Of a DNA stretch of 64,000 nt, positions 16,945-25,282 are shown in pieces. Positions within the stretch are counted from its first letter, which is position 1, and each line of letters opens with the position of its first letter. The notes beneath the pieces were generated by a model. It was not told the DNA's origin, did not search any database, and saw nothing but the letters and a program-made list of their open reading frames with translations. Both the position numbers and the translations under genes were made by a program. Source of the stretch: Neorhizobium sp. NCHU2750 (lineage in GTDB: Bacteria > Pseudomonadota > Alphaproteobacteria > Rhizobiales > Rhizobiaceae); assembly GCF_003597675.1 (NCBI RefSeq), contig NZ_CP030832.1, forward strand, positions 1 through 64,000. Direction: 5' to 3'.

Positions 16945-17231
16945 CAGGCGGTCTCGGCTTGCGGCCACCAGCGCGCGATAATCTGTTCGATCTCGCTGCG
17001 ATAGTCGTGGGGATAGTGAAGATCCTCTTCGCGCGCCAGCCAGGTGAAGACTGTCGCCATATCCTCGGCGACCTCGCGATCGACATTGGCGAGATCCGTG
17101 AGATCAAAACCGCCATGGACGTCGGCGTTCCACCATGCGAGCAGAAAGTTTGCGACGCGCCGGCCTTGGCCGGTATCCTGGTGGGCGATGTTGAGCAACT
17201 TTTCGAGGGCGAAACGAACGCGATCTTCCAT
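16944..17231 (-). CDS. DUF7673-like protein, first gene of recombinase operon
   Basis: 95 residues: MEDRVRFALEKLLNIAHQDT, then GQGRRVANFLLAWWNA and DREVAEDMATVFTWLARE. It resembles a family I recall as DUF7673, small cytosolic proteins on rhizobial plasmids, function unknown. AAAGG lies upstream of the ATG. The stop overlaps the start of the recombinase at 15781-16944, so it is the first of a three-gene operon (this gene, recombinase 1, recombinase 2) and may be a recombination accessory factor. That role is inferred only from coupling. Confidence 0.75.
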   Translation of the reverse strand: MEDRVRFALEKLLNIAHQDTGQGRRVANFLLAWWNADVHGGFDLTDLANVDREVAEDMATVFTWLAREEDLHYPHDYRSEIEQIIARWWPQAETA

Positions 17232-17508
17232 GTTCGGGAGCCTTTGGTGAGCGTGATTTGCCCAATATTATGCAGATTTGCGGCTCGTGTCGATCTACCA
17301 TCGATAATGAAGACTTATCGAGGGTTAGAAGATCAACCGGCGAGCATACTATGTGGGGAACCTTAATATTCATATAGAGCTCCTTTAAAAGATCGTTTAC
17401 CATAATATCAATGGCTTACGATCCCGCGAAATTGCCCATTTCAAACTTGATGGGGGTAAGCGGGGCTAATCTGGTGGCAGTGCCAGCCCGATGGGCAAGG
17501 ATGAGGCG
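17232..17508. other. Intergenic region between operon promoter and IS66-like gene
   Basis: About 280 bases, AT-rich, presumably carrying the promoter of the recombinase operon. Near 17454 it contains GTAAGCGGGGCTAA, which resembles the GTAAGCG start of IS66-family terminal repeats and may be the left end of the element. No gene seen. Confidence 0.45.
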
Positions 17509-19182
17509 TCAGGCGCGTGCCGCAACCATGGAAGGGAGGGGTGGAACAGGATGGTCGTCATCACCCATGCTCAGCCGATCGCCAAGATAGTGCCAGAACG
17601 ACAGCCCAAGCTTTTGGCAGGTCTTCATCAGCCCGAGCATGCTGTCGCGCGCTTGTCGACCATTGCGACTGACCGTGCCGCCCGAGATCTTTCGCTTGAT
17701 GACAAACCCGCGCAGATCCCGTTCCGAGGCGTTCGTATTCAGCGGCGTCTCGGGCCGCTCCAAAACCCGCAACAGCTCGGCCTTGCGGCGCTTCAGCCGC
17801 ATCAGCAGTTGATCGAGGTCGCGATATCCGGTGCGGATGGAGAATATTCGATCGAACCGGACCTGAAGACCGCGGGCTGCACGCCGGCCTGGACTTCGCT
17901 GGTAGTTTTTCAGCTGCTTGTAGAAGAGCCAGATCAGCTCGCGCAGGGTCTCGACATGTTTTACCTGGCGCGGCGTCGCCGGCATCAGCTTATGCAGCAG
18001 CCGTTCTGCGTGGACCCAGCAGAGCGCATGGGTACCGACCCGAAACTGCCCGGCATCGTCAGAGACGATCACCGCATTGCCGACCAGGCCATGATGGCGG
18101 ATGGAGCCCCAGATGCCGGCCTCGGCAAACGGGCGGATCATGTCCCTGTCAAAGATGTCGATACCCATTTCAGCCAAATAGGCGAGGAAGGGAACCTGGT
18201 TGGCAAACCGGCGCGGCTCGCGATTGCTCAAATGAGCCAAAAGGGCGGGGTCCACCTGTCGGTCTTCCAGAAGGGCGAAGGCGGCATCGTTGAGCACATA
18301 GTCCTGATAGTTGCCACGCAGCAAGGCCAGGAAGTTCAGCCGCGACTTCGATGGCGCGGTGCGAAAGGCGCTAAAATGCTCGCCTCCGATATGCGTCGTA
18401 TGAAAATTGCGGTTGGCATGGCGCGCGCCGGTGTCGTCGACCGTCACATAGGGCGCCGACACCAGGCCGGCATGCAGCACGGCGGCATCCTCGGCATGAA
18501 AGCCTTCCATCCGTTGCGTCAGAAACCGGATGACCTGTCGTTTGGAAATCTCGACACCGACATCGTTGAGCAAGGTCGTCAGTCGCTGCGTCGTCACCTG
18601 TCCATGGCTGTGAAGCATCAGGCAGAAGCGCCGCAGATTGGGACCAAAGCCACCCTGGACGCCTGCAGGCAGCGATGCGGTGATCGTGCGCCCGTCCGGC
18701 GTCAGCCAGCATTCGCGACGATAGCGGATCACGTCAGCTCGCAGGACCAGATCCCGAACCAGGCAATCCTTGTAGCCCTTAAAGCGCGATCCGGGCGGAG
18801 CCGCGACCGGCAGAACCTCTTCACGCGTGACGCTATCTGTGTCGCATTTAGGGCCGCGGCGCCGCTTAGGCTTCCCCTTGTTACCAACCGTCCTGTCGCT
18901 GGTTGCCTGTTCCATTCCCGATGGTCTGAACGGGGGACGTGGCGGCAGGTTCTTCAGCCGCGCGATCTCATCGCGCAAGAGCTGGTTGTCGACTTTCAGT
19001 CGGGTGTTCTCGATCCTGAGCTGATCATTCTCGTCGCGCAGTCTTTGGTTCTCGGCCTCGAGTTTCTCGATCCGGATGTCTGCCCGGTCCGCCCGCGCCA
19101 CCAGACCCGTCACAAGCTCTCGCAGCGCCTTCAGCGACAGCGTATCGGCATGCTCGGCCATGGGCAGGCGGCGCTTCGTCAT
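17509..19182 (-). CDS. IS66-family transposase
   Basis: 557 residues, single-gene IS66-like DDE transposase. A leucine-zipper-like coiled coil fills about residues 35-75 (LEAENQRLRDENDQLRIENT). A basic zinc-finger-like region follows. The catalytic part shows VTVDDTGARHANRN (first Asp), VGNAVIVSDDAGQF (second Asp), HALCWVHAERLLHKL and the C-terminal ETPLNTNASERDLRGFVIKR with the catalytic Glu. The accessory tnpA and tnpB genes of classic IS66 elements are absent. Start could be the ATG at 19161 (MAEHADTLSLKAL). A divergent gene begins only 14 bases beyond, leaving no room for a right inverted repeat. Confidence 0.88.
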   Translation of the reverse strand: MTKRRLPMAEHADTLSLKALRELVTGLVARADRADIRIEKLEAENQRLRDENDQLRIENTRLKVDNQLLRDEIARLKNLPPRPPFRPSGMEQATSDRTVGNKGKPKRRRGPKCDTDSVTREEVLPVAAPPGSRFKGYKDCLVRDLVLRADVIRYRRECWLTPDGRTITASLPAGVQGGFGPNLRRFCLMLHSHGQVTTQRLTTLLNDVGVEISKRQVIRFLTQRMEGFHAEDAAVLHAGLVSAPYVTVDDTGARHANRNFHTTHIGGEHFSAFRTAPSKSRLNFLALLRGNYQDYVLNDAAFALLEDRQVDPALLAHLSNREPRRFANQVPFLAYLAEMGIDIFDRDMIRPFAEAGIWGSIRHHGLVGNAVIVSDDAGQFRVGTHALCWVHAERLLHKLMPATPRQVKHVETLRELIWLFYKQLKNYQRSPGRRAARGLQVRFDRIFSIRTGYRDLDQLLMRLKRRKAELLRVLERPETPLNTNASERDLRGFVIKRKISGGTVSRNGRQARDSMLGLMKTCQKLGLSFWHYLGDRLSMGDDDHPVPPLPSMVAARA

Positions 19183-19196
19183 AAATGGAGTGAATC

Positions 19197-20342
19197 ATGA
19201 TTTCCACGAAACAGGAATCCCTCCTGCCAACGGATTTGCTCCAGTTACTGATGCGGCCGGCTTTCGACGCCGCCATCGCACTGGCCCGTCTCGACGAGCG
19301 AATTGCGCGCTCGCCGGTCGACGCCGGTTTCCTGGAGCGCCAAAATTTCGCAGATGCATGCGCCTCGCTATGGATCGATGGCGAACTCGTCCATCTCGAA
19401 GACCTCGTCCTCCATGATGCCTTTCGCGATACCCGCACACCTACCCACGAACTCACCATCGCCCGCGACGTTCTCCGCACCCGTCGGCGCATTGTCGGCC
19501 AGTTGCCGAACTGGGCGCTTTCCGTCGACGGTATCCGAATCTTGCGACAAACATCGGACATCACGTTGCTCGGCGCGGGCGAGGTGGAGACGGCCGGTGT
19601 CATTCGGCCCGCGGCCGCCTTCGATACGGAAGGGGAGGGGGACGATGGTGACGATCTCGAAAATCTCGCCGGTGTCGATTACGCTGCCATCGATGCGCTA
19701 CTCGCCCGATCTGAGGCCGCGATCGAGAGCGCCAAACTTCCCGGCCGTGGCAGCGTTCAAGACAAAGATCCGATGATCTACGATCTGGACTGGGACGAGA
19801 ATGCCCGGCTCGACGAGTGGCGCGGCGTCCTGCGCCAGGCGCAAGACTTGCCGGCGGTACTGCAGGCGATTGTCGCCCTCGATGCCTGGAACGAACTGTC
19901 CGTCCTGCAGCACGCGCCCTGGCTCGGCCGCCTGCTTTGCGCTTCCATCCTGCGGCACGCCGGTATCACCACCGGCGCCCATCTCGCCGCCATCAACCTT
20001 GGCCTGAAAGCCATACCTGTCGATCAGCGCCGGCATCGGGACCACGAGACGCGGCTTCTCGCCATTGCCCGCGGTTTTCTGGCTGCCGCCGAGATTGGCA
20101 TGAAGGAGCATGATCGGTTGGCGCTGGCGAAAACCATGATGGACAGAAACCTCGAAGGACGGCGGACGTCTTCAAAACTGCCGGAGCTGGTTGAGCTGGT
20201 GATGGCGCGTCCGCTCGTTTCGGCCGGGATGGTGGCGAAAACGCTGGAGGTGACGCCGCAGGCGGCCCGGCGGATCGTTTTGGAGCTCGGCCTCAGAGAG
20301 ATGACGGGGAGGGGGAGGTTTCGAGCGTGGGGGCTGATTTAA
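19197..20342 (+). CDS. RHE_PE00001-family protein (DUF1612 and HTH)
   Basis: 381 residues. The N-terminal part ([20 protein letters not shown], then [20 protein letters not shown]) corresponds to DUF1612. The C-terminal 60 residues form a winged helix-turn-helix ([20 protein letters not shown] with [20 protein letters not shown]). The family occurs mainly on rhizobial plasmids, often near replication or mobile genes, and has some similarity to Fic-type proteins but no catalytic HPFxxGN motif is seen. Function unknown, possibly DNA-binding. It is tightly divergent from the IS66-like transposase. Confidence 0.85.
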   Translation: MISTKQESLLPTDLLQLLMRPAFDAAIALARLDERIARSPVDAGFLERQNFADACASLWIDGELVHLEDLVLHDAFRDTRTPTHELTIARDVLRTRRRIVGQLPNWALSVDGIRILRQTSDITLLGAGEVETAGVIRPAAAFDTEGEGDDGDDLENLAGVDYAAIDALLARSEAAIESAKLPGRGSVQDKDPMIYDLDWDENARLDEWRGVLRQAQDLPAVLQAIVALDAWNELSVLQHAPWLGRLLCASILRHAGITTGAHLAAINLGLKAIPVDQRRHRDHETRLLAIARGFLAAAEIGMKEHDRLALAKTMMDRNLEGRRTSSKLPELVELVMARPLVSAGMVAKTLEVTPQAARRIVLELGLREMTGRGRFRAWGLI

Positions 20343-20380
20343 TGATCCAAATATTGTTGGGGGTAAAATAGTTCTGTTGG

Positions 20381-20854
20381 ATGAGCGATGCTGCCAAATG
20401 TTCTGTTGATGATACGATCCCACCGAGTAGATTAAGATTTTATACAACTGAATCAGTCAAAGCTGTTGTCGGTGGATGTATCGCTGGCCAGCCTTCTGAA
20501 ATTCGATCGCTTATGGCAGGCTTTGATCACTTGGAACTGCAATTCTTATCCCCTGCCATGAGCGACGTGACGCTGGACAAAGACGTGGCTAGCGGCTTAT
20601 TGGGACCCGGCTTGACTGCGAGCTATAACGCACTAGTTGCAGACTTCAGGGATGCACTCTTTTTGGGGGAGCTTCCGGATAGTCCGATAGTCTCGCACCA
20701 GCATGGAAATTTACGTTTGTCGTATCGCATTGAAGGCGACACGTTTCTGGAAGTTGAACCGATCGGCAAGTCAATCGTTCGTCAGAGTGAATGGCAGAAA
20801 GCTTTTCGAGTTCGGTTGCGAAACATAACTTCGGCCGGGAAGGTTTTGATATGA
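20381..20854 (+). CDS. Hypothetical protein paired with ImmA/IrrE protease
   Basis: 157 residues, no recognised domain. No signal peptide or membrane segment. The middle is rich in short hydrophobic strands (FDHLELQFLSPAMSDVTLD), the C-terminal half has RLSYRIEGDTFLEVEPIG and ends basic. Its stop overlaps the start of the metalloprotease gene by 4 bases (ATGA), a strong sign that the two proteins work together. No clear ribosome binding site was seen before the ATG. Being partner of an HTH-ImmA/IrrE protein, it may be the toxin, inhibitor or substrate, but this is only inference from pairing. Confidence 0.7.
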   Translation: MSDAAKCSVDDTIPPSRLRFYTTESVKAVVGGCIAGQPSEIRSLMAGFDHLELQFLSPAMSDVTLDKDVASGLLGPGLTASYNALVADFRDALFLGELPDSPIVSHQHGNLRLSYRIEGDTFLEVEPIGKSIVRQSEWQKAFRVRLRNITSAGKVLI

Positions 20855-21957
20855 GTTTCGAGCCAAACTGGGCATCACCGCCGGGAGCCACAATCGAGCG
20901 ATTGATGGCTACGCGGGAAATCGACGCCGAGGAACTTGCCGACGGGCTCGGTTTGGAGCGGCCCGATTTTTCGCTACTGCTGAGCGGGAACGCGCGTATC
21001 ACGCCAACGCTTGCGTCAGCTCTGGCTGATCACCTTGGTTCAACGCCTAGGTTTTGGCTCGCTCGCGATAAGACCTATCTGTCAGACCTCGCGCGTTTGT
21101 CTGCTGCTGCAGATACTGATGCCAATTGGGCCAAGGCAATGCCGGTGGCTTCAATGAGGAGATTTGGTTGGATTGACCGGAGCGTCAAGAAAGGCGCGCT
21201 AAAAGACGAGCTGCTGTCATTTTTCAACTGCGCAAGTCTTCCTGACTGGAACTCACGCTACTCCGGCGGGATAGGTGCTGTTGCTTTTCGTCGTTCGTTC
21301 GCCTTTGACGTTGACGAAATGGCAACGCTCGTCTGGCTGAGAGCTGGCGAGCGGCAGGGGATCGAGCTTGATCTTCCGAAGTTTGATCCGAAAGGGTTTA
21401 TTGATCTGTTGCCGCGGCTAAGAAAGCTTTCAGCTTTCAAGAAGCCATCGATTTTCCTCCCGCGCTTAGTCGAGGCCTGCCGTACGGTAGGTGTAGCGGT
21501 CACTACTGCTCGAGCACCCGATGGCTGCAGGGCCAGCGGTGCCACCTGGAAACTTGCGAGCGGAAATCCGATCATTCATCTGAGCTTCCGCCATCGTGCG
21601 GAGGATCACTTCTGGTTCACCTTTTTCCACGAAGCTGGCCACGTCGTCATGCATGGAGACTCCCACCTCGACGTCGAAGGCGGCGACGCTTCATTCCTTG
21701 GCTCGTCGAAGGAAGAGAACGAGGCGAACTTATTCGCACAGGACTATCTTCTCCCGCGCGAGGTTCGAAAGGCACTGATGGATCGCCCGCATCCTCAAGC
21801 CATTCTTAGGGCTGCTAAGTTGGTAGGTGTATCGCCTGGAATCATCGTTGGTCAGCTTGAGAGGGCCAAAGCTCTGCCGCCAGGCCGGCTGAGTAAAATG
21901 AAGCATCGGTACCGCTGGGATGACAATCCCTATATGCCGGAACTTGCTAGCCCTTGA
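20851..21957 (+). CDS. HTH-domain ImmA/IrrE family metallopeptidase
   Basis: 368 residues. Residues about 10-70 are a Cro/HigA-like helix-turn-helix (ATIERLMATREIDAEELADG, then LSGNARITPTLASALADHLG). The C-terminal domain is an ImmA/IrrE zinc protease with the motif HEAGH (residues 260-264, in FHEAGHVVMHGD) and a following Glu in SKEENEANLFAQDYLLP. Such proteins cleave repressors to switch on stress genes or mobile elements. Its start overlaps the preceding gene by 4 bases. Its 3' end overlaps the convergent hypermodification gene by 11 bases, tying the two pairs into one dense cassette. Confidence 0.88.
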   Translation: MSFEPNWASPPGATIERLMATREIDAEELADGLGLERPDFSLLLSGNARITPTLASALADHLGSTPRFWLARDKTYLSDLARLSAAADTDANWAKAMPVASMRRFGWIDRSVKKGALKDELLSFFNCASLPDWNSRYSGGIGAVAFRRSFAFDVDEMATLVWLRAGERQGIELDLPKFDPKGFIDLLPRLRKLSAFKKPSIFLPRLVEACRTVGVAVTTARAPDGCRASGATWKLASGNPIIHLSFRHRAEDHFWFTFFHEAGHVVMHGDSHLDVEGGDASFLGSSKEENEANLFAQDYLLPREVRKALMDRPHPQAILRAAKLVGVSPGIIVGQLERAKALPPGRLSKMKHRYRWDDNPYMPELASP

Positions 21958-22882
21958 AATATTTGTACTGGTCCGGACTTTTCTGCCAATTGCACAGGCT
22001 GTCCTCCAGTACCTGCTTCCCGACTCCCAAATAGTCGTCCATCTGATCAACCCGGCCGCCCAGGGTGGCGGCGGACACAGGATGTGCTGTATTATTGTGA
22101 AAGAGCAGTTTAGCACCTGCAAGGGGGCCGGTCGCGCCGACGAGATAGGTGCTGCCTGCGTCGATAGGTGCGAGGTTCAGTTTAGCTAGCATCGTTAGAA
22201 AGTCGAAGTTTCCTAATCTACCGAACCCGAATACGGGCTTCAAAGATCGATACAACTGATCGAAAACATCTGTTGGATTTTGTCCGTGAGTTTTGTGGAT
22301 GGCTTGAACCTTAGCCGAGAAACCACCGTGATCGAACTGCCAAGCGTGAAATGAGCTAAAGACCTTGCTGATGATCTCAGGATTTTTGCTTTGGTACTGG
22401 CGGTGATTGGAAAACCGACCGGATTTAGCCATGTCCTTCAGAGCTGGGCTGTTGTTTACAAGCATCGCGTCAAACTGCGCAGGCTGGGCCACGTAGGTTG
22501 GGAGTGTCCAGACAGGGCCTTGACCGAACGAGCCCATTACGTTTGAAGCGAGCAACCAGCCATCGGTAACATGCTTGCCGAAATGCGTCGCTATGAAAGT
22601 TAGCCATACGGCCTCATCAATCTGCCCCTTGCGGCCGAGGAGGGCCGCGCCCTTTAGTGGATCAAATAGCGAGTGATGAGGATCGAGGCGGGTTGGATCA
22701 ATCTTCTGATTATTGAGAAGTCGAATGAATTCAATTCGACGCAAACTCGAAATCATCTGCGCCACCCAAGTCTCCCTCCTCGAAGCCGTTGTCAGCCCAG
22801 GAAGAGGCCCGTGATCGCTTTCATAAGCGGCGAGCGCTGCTTTGATATCGGTGGCACGATCAGCGTGATGACGCAGCGACAT
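21947..22882 (-). CDS. Probable alpha-glutamyl/putrescinyl thymine pyrophosphorylase, clade 3-like
   Basis: 311 residues, all-helical, no signal peptide. The C-terminal part shows LYRSLKPVFGFGRLGNFDFL then LAPIDAGSTYLVGATGPLAG and AKLLF, a pattern I recall from the aGPT-PPlase clade 3 family, related to DNA glycosylase-like enzymes. In phages, related enzymes replace a pyrophosphate on 5-hydroxymethyl-uracil with an amino compound, producing hypermodified thymine. It starts one base after the stop of the thymidylate-synthase-like gene (TGAAATG), so the pair is coupled and a nucleotide-modifying role fits. The family call rests on memory and should be verified. Clade-3 members are not well studied to my knowledge. 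Confidence 0.65.
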   Translation of the reverse strand: MSLRHHADRATDIKAALAAYESDHGPLPGLTTASRRETWVAQMISSLRRIEFIRLLNNQKIDPTRLDPHHSLFDPLKGAALLGRKGQIDEAVWLTFIATHFGKHVTDGWLLASNVMGSFGQGPVWTLPTYVAQPAQFDAMLVNNSPALKDMAKSGRFSNHRQYQSKNPEIISKVFSSFHAWQFDHGGFSAKVQAIHKTHGQNPTDVFDQLYRSLKPVFGFGRLGNFDFLTMLAKLNLAPIDAGSTYLVGATGPLAGAKLLFHNNTAHPVSAATLGGRVDQMDDYLGVGKQVLEDSLCNWQKSPDQYKYFKG

Positions 22883-22883
22883 T

Positions 22884-23906
22884 TCAGAAATCCCTCAAAA
22901 TACCAAACGCCGTATCTTCGGAACCGGCCCATCGGTCAATTCGATCTAAAACCAGCACTCGATAGCAAGGATGAAGTTGCGAAATCATCTCTTCATATTG
23001 ATCGCTTCTCACCTTCGCCTTGATCATGGAGTGAAGCTTTGAAACCGTCACGAGGTCGATCCAGTAATTTGGTAAACTAGATGCCGCTTCGAAAGAAAAG
23101 TTTCCATTTCGATATTCCCTCTCGGCACTTAGGAATTCCTTGGCAGATGTCCAAGGGTCTCCACTTGGTAAGGCGGGCATTGCAATTTCCTCGAAGCTAC
23201 CTTCCTCAACGTATTCATTCGCCAAGGTCCGTGACGGGCCGAACTCGTTATCGTCGTAGAGATGCAAGCTTGCCACCGAATGCTGGTACGTCCCCAGTCC
23301 ATACCCAAGCTCCGCAGCAGCCATTTCTTGAAACATTGTGAAAGAAAAGATGTCGTGTGGCAGGCCTATCCACGCGTCATTTGAACGCATGTGGGTATGT
23401 AGGTGCAGCGCATTGTTACGAACCACGAAGTGAAGGGTACAGGTACATGGGATGTCATTGCTCTGGCGCGCTGCGTCATCGTTTGAAAAGATCTGAATGA
23501 CGGCATTGCGAGATCCCGGACGTGCGCGCAACAGACTTATGATCCGGCTCCATTGGCTCGCCCCTCGGGGAAGAAAAATGCGCTTCCCATATGCGCCATT
23601 GGCGGTCAGGCCTCCATCATCGGAAAACTGAGCGTATTTCTTACCGAGGTAATGCGATATGAACTCAATCGTGTTGTCGCCCGCGAGATACCAGGCCAAC
23701 TCGCCAACGGCACTGAACAGAATTGAGCGCCCCATCGCGCGGCTCAGGCGAGCCCGCGGATCCGTCAGCTGGAGCAGCGCTCCGAAAACTTCGGTGCTGG
23801 TACCTTTTTTTGAAGATACGCGATTGTTCTGCTGATTTTCCGACAGCAGCCGGGCGTAGGTCAGCCTCAGTAATTTATCGATATGATTTTCCGATGCGTA
23901 GAACAA
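22884..23906 (-). CDS. Thymidylate-synthase-like pyrimidine hydroxymethylase
   Basis: 340 residues of the ThyA fold: catalytic Cys154 in SNDIPCTCTLHF, then HTHMRSNDAWIGLPHDIFSF and QEMAAAELGYGLGTYQHSVA with SLHLYDDN. The Asn that reads the uracil ring in true ThyA (GLPFN motif, Asn177 in E. coli) is Asp185 here, as in T4 dCMP hydroxymethylase. Thus it probably makes a 5-hydroxymethyl pyrimidine nucleotide, or has altered substrate preference, rather than dTMP. It begins at a TTG and is coupled to the probable pyrophosphorylase gene downstream. The fold is sure. The reaction is inference. Confidence 0.85.
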   Translation of the reverse strand: MFYASENHIDKLLRLTYARLLSENQQNNRVSSKKGTSTEVFGALLQLTDPRARLSRAMGRSILFSAVGELAWYLAGDNTIEFISHYLGKKYAQFSDDGGLTANGAYGKRIFLPRGASQWSRIISLLRARPGSRNAVIQIFSNDDAARQSNDIPCTCTLHFVVRNNALHLHTHMRSNDAWIGLPHDIFSFTMFQEMAAAELGYGLGTYQHSVASLHLYDDNEFGPSRTLANEYVEEGSFEEIAMPALPSGDPWTSAKEFLSAEREYRNGNFSFEAASSLPNYWIDLVTVSKLHSMIKAKVRSDQYEEMISQLHPCYRVLVLDRIDRWAGSEDTAFGILRDF

Positions 23907-23994
23907 CGCTATTTCCCACCCGATTCCCCTCTAGAAAGATAGTTAATGGCATGTTTCGATACAACGCTAGGTTAGAAAATTTCTAGACGCAGTT

Positions 23995-24780
23995 TCACCT
24001 GTCCTTCATGAACGCCTCGCGATAGCGTCCTGGCAGGGTCGTCGTGGTTTCGAGAGCAGAATTCAGATGATGGCATTGAAAGATCGCCATCAGAGCTTGG
24101 AATCGATAGCGGTCCAGCAGTGCATTTGCAGTCGCTTTAATCTTCCCATCCATGCCGTCGACATATGGATAGATGAACTGCACGCCGAGGCCATTCGGAT
24201 GGGAGATTTCCGAGAGGAAATCATAGTTCTTCATCGCGGATAATGTCTGTTCAGGCAGCTCAGGCTCAGCTCCCGGTTTCCTTAGGGCTTTGAACAACAC
24301 GGTGAAGACGCCGTACTTTTCATCAAGATAACGCACATACTTTGCATCAACCTCTTCGAAATGACGCAGGGCATCGTTGACGTGAACTGGCTTAATAGCT
24401 GCTTGCTTGGAACCTCCCCAGAAGGAGGTGAAGCGCTTTTCCAAGTTCTCCAATTTACCGTGTGCTGTTAGCCGATCCATTTCGGATATGAAGAAGCTTC
24501 CCATGGCAATGGTCTCGATTAAAGCCCTTCCAACGATCGTTGCTGGAACGATGTGGCCAGACGCGATCAATGACTCGATCGACCGCGTAAAGTCATCGCA
24601 CCGCTTGGCATAGCCATATGCGAGCTCCAAAATTGAGAAAAGATGGGTTCCCTTAGGGTTGAACTCGAAAGAGATCTCGGTTGTCGCCCAGCTATTAAGT
24701 TCCGCTTTTATCCCGGAAAGCCGCTCCATCGCGAGCGTCAAGGTCTCAATCGTCGCAGGCCCCTGGCCTCCTTCCAGCAT
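23995..24780 (-). CDS. Hypothetical helical protein beside the hydroxymethylase gene
   Basis: 261 residues, mostly alpha-helical. The middle (IVPATIVGRALIETIAMGSF then FISEMDRL) resembles the DUF5677-type helical proteins often seen in accessory and defence regions, but I cannot assign it firmly. A conserved-looking motif LSEISHPNGLGVQF follows near residue 205. AGGAG lies 7 bases before the ATG at 24780, so this start is preferred to an upstream one at 24849. The 88-base gap to the downstream gene is small enough for one transcript with the hydroxymethylase and pyrophosphorylase. Confidence 0.65.
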   Translation of the reverse strand: MLEGGQGPATIETLTLAMERLSGIKAELNSWATTEISFEFNPKGTHLFSILELAYGYAKRCDDFTRSIESLIASGHIVPATIVGRALIETIAMGSFFISEMDRLTAHGKLENLEKRFTSFWGGSKQAAIKPVHVNDALRHFEEVDAKYVRYLDEKYGVFTVLFKALRKPGAEPELPEQTLSAMKNYDFLSEISHPNGLGVQFIYPYVDGMDGKIKATANALLDRYRFQALMAIFQCHHLNSALETTTTLPGRYREAFMKDR

Positions 24781-24894
24781 CGCGAATCTCCTATATACAA
24801 TCTCTAATATTTCGAGACAGAACCTTGGCGATCCAAAGGCGCCGGTCAATAGTGCGACTCCGTTCGAAACCTAATGAGGCCTGCAGTTGCCGGG

Positions 24895-24930
24895 TTGACA
24901 ACTCCAATATATCCATTAATCTGGATATAT
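24895..24930 (+). promoter_or_regulatory. ars promoter and ArsR operator overlapping the start codon
   Basis: TTGACA at 24895-24900 and TAATCT at 24917-24922 are spaced by 16 bases. The 9-base inverted repeat ATATATCCA (24907-24915) and TGGATATAT (24922-24930) covers the -10 and reaches the A and T of the arsR ATG. The predicted transcription start is at or next to the start codon, so arsR would be translated from a leaderless mRNA. ArsR bound here would block RNA polymerase. Confidence 0.75.
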
Positions 24931-25282
24931 GGAAAATAACGGCGCGATAGCGGCCCTCGCGGCCTTGGCCCAGAACACCCGCCTCGAGACATTTCGGTTG
25001 CTCGTCCGGCACGAGCCGGATGGCATTCCGGCTGGCGAGCTCGCCCGGCTGCTCGATGTCCCTCAAAACACGATGTCGGCGCATCTTGCGACGCTGTCCC
25101 GTGCCGGGTTGGTCAAGAGCGAGCGCCAGAGCCGATCGATCATCTATCGGGCCGACCTCGATGGCCTGCGCGACCTTACACTATTCCTGCTGAAGGACTG
25201 CTGCGGCGGATCGACAGAGCTTTGCGCTCCCTTGATCGCAGAACTGACGCCATGCTGCGCGCCGGGGGCGAAGCCATGTTAA
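24929..25282 (+). CDS. arsR: ArsR, arsenite-responsive repressor
   Basis: 117-residue winged-helix repressor leading an arsenic operon. The recognition helix lies in LARLLDVPQNTMSAHLATLS, followed by the wing SRSIIYRADLDG. Arsenite-binding cysteines are at the C-terminus, in LKDCCGGSTELC and LTPCCAPGAKPC, not in the classic ELCVCDL helix, which places it with the ArsR types having C-terminal As(III) sites. The ATG at 24929 sits inside the operator palindrome with no Shine-Dalgarno, suggesting a leaderless transcript. Its last 7 bases overlap the next gene. Confidence 0.92.
   Translation: MENNGAIAALAALAQNTRLETFRLLVRHEPDGIPAGELARLLDVPQNTMSAHLATLSRAGLVKSERQSRSIIYRADLDGLRDLTLFLLKDCCGGSTELCAPLIAELTPCCAPGAKPC

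Noticed and set aside
17491..19200. 569-residue plus-strand frame opposite the IS66-like transposase
   Set aside because: Exact antisense of a clear DDE transposase; no ribosome binding site and no family pattern.
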